Position numbers and translations under genes: made by a program. From Desulfurococcaceae archaeon AG1 (GTDB taxonomy: Archaea > Thermoproteota > Thermoprotei_A > Sulfolobales > AG1), in NCBI GenBank assembly GCA_003116855.1, contig BEWT01000011.1:25533-89532 (forward strand): a stretch of 64,000 nt of DNA. The letters are read 5' to 3'. Shown here one piece after another: positions 1 to 5,806 of this stretch (position 1 is the stretch's first letter; every line of letters starts with the position of its first letter). The notes under the pieces are model-generated. The model had not been told where the DNA came from and searched no databases. It worked only from the letters and a program-made list of their open reading frames with translations.

Positions 1-501
1 TATTGAGAAGAAAACCATGTTGGAATAGATATTCGCAGCCAGGATCTTTGGCGCCAGGCCAACCTCGCTCTGCGGACCGAAAGCTATGGATGAAGCTATG
101 AGCGATAATATGAGGAAGAGTACTACGAAGAAAGCCTGCAACCCATACCCCCCGAGAAGCTTTCCCAAAAAGATCTCCAGCCTTGTAACAGGCTTCGTGA
201 AGAGAAGCTCCGAGTGCCCCTTCTCAAACTCCTCAGAAAAAGATCCAGATGCTATGAGGGCCGCAAGACCTGAGAGGAAATAGGATGGGAGGAAGTAGGA
301 GAAGATCCATGCGAGCGAAGGCTCAGGAGCCATAGGCAATCCCGCAGTCCTCACAGTCCTCAGGATCTCTGAATACGCATATACACCAAGAATCTGTGAA
401 GCCACTATGAGGAGCACACCAGCAAGAACCTTCTTCCTAGCAAGAGCCCTCCTAACCTCATACCTAGCTATAACCAAAACACTTCTAAAGAAAGCCTCCA
501 T
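1..501 (-). CDS. ABC-2 type transporter permease (partial)
   Basis: The reverse strand is open from an ATG at 501 down to the window edge (167 codons, no stop), so only the N-terminal part is present. The protein starts MEAFFRSVLVIARYEVRRAL and has a first membrane segment near residues 25-43. A segment around residues 75-100 reads GSFSEEFEKGHSELLFTKP and is followed by VTRLEIFLGKL. This positively charged stretch, in which the permease keeps or loses its substrate class, is characteristic of ABC-2 permeases of the NosY/CcmB-like type. Its ATPase partner is expected downstream on the same strand, outside the window. The family call comes from composition and motif and the substrate is unknown. 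No gene precedes it closely on this strand, so it may be first in its operon. Confidence 0.75.
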   Translation of the reverse strand, partial: MEAFFRSVLVIARYEVRRALARKKVLAGVLLIVASQILGVYAYSEILRTVRTAGLPMAPEPSLAWIFSYFLPSYFLSGLAALIASGSFSEEFEKGHSELLFTKPVTRLEIFLGKLLGGYGLQAFFVVLFLILSLIASSIAFGPQSEVGLAPKILAANIYSNMVFFSI

Positions 502-579
502 GGTCACCAAAGAGGTTTAAGCTATTGAGATATTAAGGACTTCCTAGTCAACAGAGGCTCACAAACAAGCCTATATTCC

Positions 580-589
580 AACTTATATC
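580..589 (+). promoter_or_regulatory. TATA box for the C/D sRNA
   Basis: CTTATATCC lies about 25 bp before the first base of the predicted sRNA near 612, which is the normal archaeal TATA-to-start spacing. There is no open reading frame immediately downstream, so the promoter most simply serves the sRNA. Confidence 0.4.
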
Positions 590-611
590 CTGCCCAAGGA
601 AATAGAACCTT

Positions 612-667
612 GGAACGTGATGACTGGTGACGGCTCTGAGCCGTGATGCGAGCAACGGGCTGATCCT
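612..667 (+). ncRNA. Probable C/D box methylation-guide sRNA
   Basis: The order of boxes matches archaeal C/D sRNAs. Box C is GTGATGA (617-623), followed by a 12-nt guide (624-635). Box D' is CTGA (636-639), then a 3-nt gap. Box C' is GTGATGC (643-649, one mismatch), then a 10-nt guide (650-659), and box D is CTGA (660-663). The flanks GGA and TCC could form a short closing stem. A TATA-like CTTATATCC centred near 584 lies about 25 bp upstream of the expected 5' end. The predicted targets are complementary to CTGGTGACGGCT and GAGCAACGGG, with methylation five bases upstream of each D box; I could not identify the target RNA. The boxes are seen directly; the assignment is inference. Confidence 0.6.
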
Positions 668-1147
668 GGAGGTGGTTTAGCTATAATAGATCATTAAGGG
701 CTGAGGCTTTGTCTTTATAACAGGAATTAACACCCAGCCTACAAGGATCTCGATCTACTGAGAGATCGTCGGAGGGCTTGAAGCGTGCTCCCATTATTCG
801 GGCTAATGCTGAGATTAACTTGTAATGGATTCATATCGACCAGGTATAAATATTCGTAAGAGAGTAACATAGCCTCTATCTTAGGCGTTCTTCTCACCAC
901 CTGTTTTGTGGAGTTCTGTGTAGACGTGATGCGGATGGTGCATATCGCCAAGATCACGGGTCTCGAGAGAGGGATACGCTCCAAATAATATTAGGGGTTT
1001 GTGGAGGTCCTGTGTTGTTGTAGGTATCTGGATTTCTTTCTGGTGTGTTGGCGTGGAAGAACTTATAATATGTTCTTCGCCGGTTCACAGCTAGTTTACA
1101 TCTGTAAACTAATATATATACCTCCTAGGCAGTACTTTGTTTAAGAG

Positions 1148-1967
1148 TTGTTAGTTTTGCTCCATAAAGCAGGCTTTAAGTGGCTGGACAGGTTTAGTAA
1201 AGAGCATAAGGTTTTCAGGAGACCTTTAAATGCGTTGCTACTCTCTGCATCATCGTCATATATGCTAAGTGAGAAAGAGCCTTTCAAGCAGGTGTTACCG
1301 CTGTATATGGAGTTTAAGGATGCGTTTATATCTCACCATGAGAGGAATGAGGAGGCTTTGGCTATTGCTTGCTGACCTGCTCGGTTCTTTTCCCAAGAGG
1401 CGCATGTTGATTAGGGATTTAGAGGATATACATCTAACTATTGAGTATAGGTTTAAGGATCTCGTAAAAACACTAACCTATATCACAGAAGGCTGGGGAA
1501 GGGATCTTGCGTCAAGAGCGGCTATTCATCACGAAGCCATGGGGGATCATATAGAGTATGAGGAGAAAACATTAATACCAGAGATCCTCGATACGTTGTT
1601 AAAAGCCGGTGCTAACGAGCGGAAAATATCCCAAGCCTTCAAAAATATCGAGCATGAAAAAATGAAAAGCCTGGCTGATAGGATAGAAAAGAGTCTCTCG
1701 GACACTGTCTTGAAAAGCAGAGCAGCTGTTATGAATATTATCGATCTAGATCCCTATGAGGGGCATACGGCTGTAAAGGAGAAGATCCGAGAGATCAAGG
1801 ATGAAAAGATATATATGCTGATCCTCACAAGCGATCATGACCACTTACCACACCACCACATGCTGCTCAACACCGAGCCCTGTCTCAATCAAAACCTCTC
1901 GCGAGCAGAGCAGGTGTCAAACGGAATATGGGTATTCATGATAGCTCTTAGGGAAGGATGCAAATAG
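1148..1967 (+). pseudogene. Hemerythrin-like HHE domain protein, frameshifted
   Basis: Two overlapping frames make one coherent protein. Frame one (TTG at 1148) gives a helical N-terminus ending in FISHHERNEEALAIAC and stops at TGA 1373-1375. The next frame continues with ADLLGSFPKR and runs to 1967. Joined, the histidine-rich pattern HHERNE ... IHHEAMGDHIEYEEKTLIPE is that of a hemerythrin HHE cation-binding four-helix bundle, which binds a di-iron centre for oxygen or iron sensing. A single +1 shift at about 1370 restores the whole. The C-terminal part also contains SDHDHLPHHH. The gene may be broken, contain a sequencing error, or be recoded at the UGAC stop context. No close neighbour gives a functional clue. 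Confidence 0.55.
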
Positions 1968-2307
1968 CATCCCAAGTTTTATGAAGAAGTAGATGGTTTT
2001 TTAAAGCCCGCTATCTTTCGAAAGACATGTTAGTAGCTATCAGGATAACCCCAACCACACTACTAGATGGAAGAGTTTGAAGTATACTAAAGACCGGTAG
2101 CTAGAGAAACACATAGGCTCTAGGGGTTATAGGGTATAAAGATCCCTGAGGAGATGCTTAGACTGTTTTCTTTTTGATATACATATTGATATACATAGGA
2201 AGGGTTAATAGGTTTTAGGAATGTTCATGAGCATTGAGGATAGCATGCCCCAAAGCTGCCTCCCCATTGATACACAGGGGTTTTATAAACCTTGAAAGAT
2301 ATTATCC
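1968..2307. other. Intergenic, no gene seen
   Basis: AT-rich spacer with stops in all frames. Two A/T runs near 2180-2200 (tatacatattgatatac) could be TATA-like. A short hairpin, CCCC-attgatacaca-GGGG, lies at about 2262-2280. The TATA-like TTTTATAAACC at 2281-2291 most likely drives the structured RNA that follows. Confidence 0.4.
2281..2291 (+). promoter_or_regulatory. TATA box for the stand-alone RNA
   Basis: GGGGTTTTATAAACC contains a purine-rich BRE-like lead and a strong TATA. The predicted start is about 25 bp downstream, just before the GTGTGGG-tctc-CCCACAA hairpin at 2311-2329. Confidence 0.4.
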
Positions 2308-2490
2308 CCAGTGTGGGTCTCCCCACAAGCCCTAGGTGGGAGCCGCGTGCCGTTTGGCTCGACGGCCGCCCATGACCCCGCAGGATCTCTCTGATCCTGC
2401 GGGTAGAGGTTGAAGTCCCTGGATATGACCATGAATAAAGTGATTGGAATGAACATCCAGGGACAAACGGTGGGTTAGCAATATAGCCGA
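2308..2490 (+). ncRNA. Stand-alone TnpB omega-RNA-like gene
   Basis: This GC-rich segment closely matches the 3' end of the TnpB gene at 19 kb in inverted orientation, but no TnpB lies beside it. Shared blocks are TGGGAGCC, TGCCGTTTGGCTCGACGGC, GAGGTTGAAGTCCCTGGATA and ATCCAGGGACAAACGG. Between them each copy has a different but base-paired stem: here CCCGCAGGAT/ATCCTGCGGG, in the other CCCATGGGGAT/ATCCCTGTGGG. This is compensatory change expected of a folded RNA. A TATA-like TTTTATAAACC at 2281-2291 predicts transcription from about 2308. Identity with the TnpB copy stops after ACAAACGG (2470), so 2471-2490 would be the guide. TnpB right-end RNAs acting as nuclease guides are established for IS200/IS605; trans use here is inference. 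Confidence 0.6.
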
Positions 2491-2509
2491 GGATCCTGAT
2501 CGACTTGCT

Positions 2510-2737
2510 ATGTATGAGAGGCCTGAGGCGCCCTTAGCAGAAATATTTATAAATAGTAACATTGCTATCAGTATCGAGGCTGCCCACCACATGATCTCTG
2601 ATATGCCGGGTAAACCATGGGTGGGAGAGCACTACGCATACCAAGTTCCAGCATACTACTACGCAATAAGATCTATAGCTAGGAAGAGAGACCTGGTTAT
2701 AACCCCGGAAGATGTGATCAGAGAGGCAATGATCTAG
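2510..2737 (+). CDS. Truncated hypothetical protein, 3' remnant
   Basis: An open frame of 75 codons from ATG 2510, also open upstream through the end of the structured RNA. The composition is protein-like, with segments AEIFINSNIAISIEAAHHMI, HYAYQVPAYYYAIRSIARKR and ITPEDVIREAMI. I do not recognise a family. It starts right after the right end of the omega-RNA-like element, as the transporter half at 18.9 kb does, so it is most simply the surviving 3' part of a gene interrupted by the element. Whether it is expressed is unknown. Confidence 0.3.
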   Translation: MYERPEAPLAEIFINSNIAISIEAAHHMISDMPGKPWVGEHYAYQVPAYYYAIRSIARKRDLVITPEDVIREAMI

Positions 2738-2864
2738 GAAAGCTCGAACTATTCATCACATTGAGAGACACATTTACGGTTTATTATTGAGCTTAGAGGC
2801 GCTGAGCTTCTAGACCTTTGGAGAGGCTCGCAGCCGGCTCGGGATATGTTTCGCGATATTCCGC

Positions 2865-2886
2865 GCGTTACCAAATTCTGGTAACA
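2865..2886. terminator. Small hairpin GTTACCA-aattc-TGGTAAC
   Basis: A perfect 7-bp stem with a 5-nt loop lies in the 215-bp spacer downstream of the chaperone gene (which ends at 2953 on the minus strand). Its position suits a transcript end or processing site. No T-tract follows directly, so the role is uncertain. Confidence 0.2.
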
Positions 2887-2952
2887 CAGGGATCTTTAAA
2901 CCTCACAGATCTGTTTGGTTTGCTGAGTAGCGGTTGTTTTTGGTGTTTTTGT

Positions 2953-3420
2953 TTATTTAGATTCTGTTTCTGTTGTTAGTATTTGTTTTAGATAGCCTGC
3001 GTCCTCTACTACGATGTCTAGGAATGGCTTTAGTCCTTGGCATTTCTCTACTGCGTGGGTTAGTGTTGGGATTAGATGTACTCTTAAAAACCTATGCTGT
3101 ATTTTGAGGGGTTCTATGCTGTCCTGCCTTGCCAGCTGGGCTATGAAGGTTAGCATTGTCACCAGGCTATCGGGCTCTTCTACGGCTTCGAAACCGGTGT
3201 TTTCGTAGAACTCTGCTATTGCTCTTGGTAGGGATCGATGCTTTGAGGATCCTCCTATCACATTCCTAAGATCGGCTCCGAGCTCTCTGGAGAGCTCAAC
3301 ACCCTCTCTAACCCCTAGGAGTGCGAGTGCCATGGCTAGGTAGAGGGAGGCTCTATCCAGGGATCCCACCGTGGTTTTTACAGCATATCGCCTCAAATAC
3401 CCAGTATGCTGGAAGGTCAT
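2953..3420 (-). CDS. TorD/DmsD-like redox enzyme maturation chaperone
   Basis: 155 residues, predicted all-helical, somewhat shorter than the usual 180-220 of the TorD family. Features matching the family are the central segment PDSLVTMLTFIAQLARQDS, equivalent to the conserved loop where TorD-like proteins carry PDHL.ML.FL, and the C-terminal segment HLIPTLTHAVEKCQGLKPF. Such chaperones bind the Tat signal of a molybdoenzyme and hold it until the Mo cofactor is loaded. The gene is on the same strand as, and downstream of, the NrfD, Fe-S and catalytic subunits (4058-8322). It is separated from them by about 640 bp holding a TnpB relic, so it probably belonged to the same transcription unit. 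Family assignment rests on weak motifs plus context. Confidence 0.6.
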   Translation of the reverse strand: MTFQHTGYLRRYAVKTTVGSLDRASLYLAMALALLGVREGVELSRELGADLRNVIGGSSKHRSLPRAIAEFYENTGFEAVEEPDSLVTMLTFIAQLARQDSIEPLKIQHRFLRVHLIPTLTHAVEKCQGLKPFLDIVVEDAGYLKQILTTETESK

Positions 3421-3680
3421 GTTCCGAGAAGAATATAAGGATGTAGTTGGGGAGGGAAAAAACTATATATGGTTGTCCTGGTCTGGATCACCAGACTATA
3501 TAGGGAGCTTCGAACCTATGCTTCCTACCAGTATTGGCTATGCGTGCTGGTGTCTCGTAATATGCCTGAGCCCCGCCTAGCCAGCTTAGTAGTGGCCAGC
3601 TTTTTAGCGAGGGGTCTGATGCTTCGACTAGGTTTGGTGTTACTCCATTGAATCTCCATCTATCAGGCTCCAGATCCTTC

Positions 3681-3821
3681 TCACAATACTCCGCCTTTCA
3701 ATTCTATAGTAGATCGACTCTGCGGGATCGTAGACCGCTTCGAGTCCAACGGCGTGGAACTCCCATCTACCAGGGGATCATCCTCTGGATGGCTTGAAGC
3801 AATGGTTCCATCACCACCCAG
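3681..3821 (-). pseudogene. Relic of a TnpB C-terminus
   Basis: The minus strand reads LGGDGTIASSHPEDD, then PLVDGSSTPLDSKRST, and stops at 3681. This aligns with the tail of the TnpB at 20 kb (ALGGDGSSAPSHPGFNLDGS, then HMPFGSTAAHEP). No RuvC or zinc-ribbon part survives upstream. It is therefore a degraded 3' end of an IS200/IS605-type element lodged between the NrfD and chaperone genes. Confidence 0.6.
3695..3718 (-). repeat. Solitary CRISPR-repeat-like 24-mer
   Basis: On the minus strand the sequence ends CTACTATAGAATTGAAAG. From memory, this 18-base core is the same as in Sulfolobales CRISPR direct repeats. There is only one copy here, no regularly spaced partner and no cas gene in the window. 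It sits inside the TnpB relic. A related 20-mer occurs at 63535. Confidence 0.35.
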
Positions 3822-4057
3822 AGTTAGTATAGAGATCAACTCATCATCAAAACAGTATCGATCAAAGCCTATAAATCTTTATTAAGAAAATAGCCTACAG
3901 CTATTGATTAGGGTTAAGGATTACGTAGTTGATGTTGAGGCAATATCGGTTGTTATAAAGTTTGGGCTCTATGGGTAGAGGTACGGAAAATCTATATAGG
4001 ATTCTCCGTGTGTGGGGATAGATTGGATAAAAAAGGGTTGTTTGGTTTGGGTTATTT
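3822..4057. other. Intergenic remainder
   Basis: No gene seen between the TnpB relic and the NrfD stop. The stretch 3421-3680 on the other side is also without a convincing gene; short plus-strand frames there have no protein-like composition. Confidence 0.4.
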
Positions 4058-5227
4058 TTATTTGAATATGAGGAGTTTCTTTGGCTTTTCTCCTGGTAGT
4101 AGTGGTAGTATTGCTTTGCCTAGTGCGTATAGTGAGGGCCATATTATGAATGTTCCGAGCAGTATGAGGATCTCGGCTGTTGATGCGTGGTATTCTGCTA
4201 CTCTGTAGAGGCCGCTGAGGACCTCGGGTACTCTGGTTTGGTGGACAACGATGGTTAGATATATGTTCACAAACCCGGCTATTAGTGCTAGGGTTGATGC
4301 AGATACTATTGCTACAGCGCTCCTCCTGAGGGTAGCGTATAGTGCTAGCAGGAATGTTGCTGCAATGCCTAGAGCTATAACTACTCCCCAGAATAGCGCG
4401 GAATACATACCCTCTACTATCATGCTATATGTCGCCCACGCTTGTGGATTATACCATGCTGTCACTACGCCCCACATTGTTAGAAGCCCTAGCATTAGCA
4501 CTGAGGAGGCTATTACCAGGCCGCAGTAGTGGGAGACAAACTCTCTAAGCTCTTTGTGCTTCCAGGCATAGGTCATTGTGAAGAGGGCATGCCCCGCTGC
4601 TCCTAGCACGACTACGTATGTTAGGAAGTATAATGCTAGGTATGCTCCATACCATCCCGGGACAGAGATCATGGTACCGAATACCTGGGCTAGGTTTGTA
4701 TAGAGTAGCACGCCGGCGACTAGCCCTGCGCTTGCTAGGGCTATCTCGATCTTCTTATGAGTCACACGCTCCTCATCGGATGTTCTTATCAAGAAGACGA
4801 GCTGTGCAACTAACGCTGCTATATATATTGTATATAGCAGTGCCATCCAGGCTATCCTAGAGTCCGGGTTGAAGCCTGCGAATATTCGCCAGAACTCCAG
4901 TGGCCTTGATAGATCTGCTAATATCAAGATCCATGCGCATAGTAGGCTAACTATGGGGAACCATATAGCCAGCCTGACAAGCTTCTCATGCTCTCCCCTA
5001 GGTCCTTTATAGCCGAATATAGTGTGTATAGCCTCAACCAGAATGGAGCCGCCGGCTACTAAAGCGAAATATGTGTAGCCAGATACCAGCAGACCCCAGT
5101 TTATAGCATGTAACTCGACCTCCTTCTTTGCGAAGCCATAGATCACCATGGCAAGCCCTGCCAGCACCAGGACTAGCGGGATCCCTACGGATCCAAGCCT
5201 CTTGAGATCCATCCTACTCCTAGCCAT
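4058..5227 (-). CDS. NrfD/PsrC-like membrane anchor subunit
   Basis: 389 residues with many hydrophobic helices, as in NrfD/PsrC polytopic quinone-interacting subunits. The region reading INWGLLVSGYTYFALVAGGS (residues about 43-62) and LADLSRPLEFWRIFAGFNPD (about 105-124) is typical of the family's first helices and the conserved D.SRP motif. It would pass electrons between membrane quinol and the Fe-S subunit encoded just upstream. The ATG at 5227 follows the Fe-S gene stop by only six bases, so the two are co-transcribed and probably translationally coupled. There are two aromatic/charged cytoplasmic loops and a basic C-terminus (PGEKPKKLLIFK). Confidence 0.85.
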   Translation of the reverse strand: MARSRMDLKRLGSVGIPLVLVLAGLAMVIYGFAKKEVELHAINWGLLVSGYTYFALVAGGSILVEAIHTIFGYKGPRGEHEKLVRLAIWFPIVSLLCAWILILADLSRPLEFWRIFAGFNPDSRIAWMALLYTIYIAALVAQLVFLIRTSDEERVTHKKIEIALASAGLVAGVLLYTNLAQVFGTMISVPGWYGAYLALYFLTYVVVLGAAGHALFTMTYAWKHKELREFVSHYCGLVIASSVLMLGLLTMWGVVTAWYNPQAWATYSMIVEGMYSALFWGVVIALGIAATFLLALYATLRRSAVAIVSASTLALIAGFVNIYLTIVVHQTRVPEVLSGLYRVAEYHASTAEILILLGTFIIWPSLYALGKAILPLLPGEKPKKLLIFK

Positions 5228-5233
5228 ACACCA

Positions 5234-5806
5234 TCACCCCGTGATAACAAACCACTTGGGGTTTGTGCCCAGGTGCTCTAGCATCCTCTCCACCCTATGT
5301 TTTCTCAGCTCCTCGTTAACAGGCGACTCAGGATCGTCAAGGTCTCCGAAGTACCTCGCCCCTGCTGGGCATACCTCGACACACACGGGGTTTAAGCCAT
5401 TCTCTATCAGCTTAGAGCAGAAGGGGCCTGGGCATTTCTCGGGAAGCATTGTTGCTGGGTTTAGCCATCTAGCCCCGTACGGGCATGCTACTAGGCATGC
5501 TTTACACCCTATGCATTTACTATGATCGATCCTAACGAGCCCCGTCCTCCTATCAATATAGCTAGCCCTCGTGGGACAAGCGCTAACACAGGGCGCGTTC
5601 TCGCAGTGCTGGCACGATATGAGCCTTAGCTCAGGCTTACCTCCGTTCTCTCCAACAATAACCCTTATATTGCCTGCGAGCCAGTTCCACTGCGGATTTG
5701 GTTTCGCCTCCCTCATAAGCTCTGGATAGTTTGCTGAGGCACACGCTACTACGCAGGCCATGCATGCTATGCATTTCCTAGAATCCCAAACATATGCGAG
5801 CCTCAT
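5234..5806 (-). CDS. 4Fe-4S ferredoxin-type electron transfer subunit (DmsB/PsrB-like)
   Basis: 190 residues with four cysteine groups in the order of DmsB/PsrB/NrfC proteins: CIACMACVVAC near residue 13, CQHCENAPCVSACP near 79, CIGCKACLVACP near 111, and CPGPFC...CVEVCP near 138-160. This supports four [4Fe-4S] clusters forming a wire between the catalytic and membrane subunits. Its start overlaps the catalytic gene stop by four bases (ATGA type). No signal peptide is present, as expected if it rides out with the Tat-exported catalytic subunit. Confidence 0.92.
   Translation of the reverse strand: MRLAYVWDSRKCIACMACVVACASANYPELMREAKPNPQWNWLAGNIRVIVGENGGKPELRLISCQHCENAPCVSACPTRASYIDRRTGLVRIDHSKCIGCKACLVACPYGARWLNPATMLPEKCPGPFCSKLIENGLNPVCVEVCPAGARYFGDLDDPESPVNEELRKHRVERMLEHLGTNPKWFVITG

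Noticed and set aside
739..984. 81-codon minus-strand open frame
   Set aside because: Ser/Thr/Arg-rich low-complexity composition, no ribosome site and no recognisable fold.
3695..3718. A CRISPR array
   Set aside because: Only one repeat; no equally spaced second copy within 200 bp and no cas genes.
3725..3755. tRNA T-arm (CTTCGAGTCC)
   Set aside because: No acceptor, D or anticodon arms fit around it; the bases are explained by the TnpB relic.
5148..5525. 125-codon plus-strand frame
   Set aside because: Shadow of the Fe-S and NrfD genes on the minus strand, which have clear motifs.
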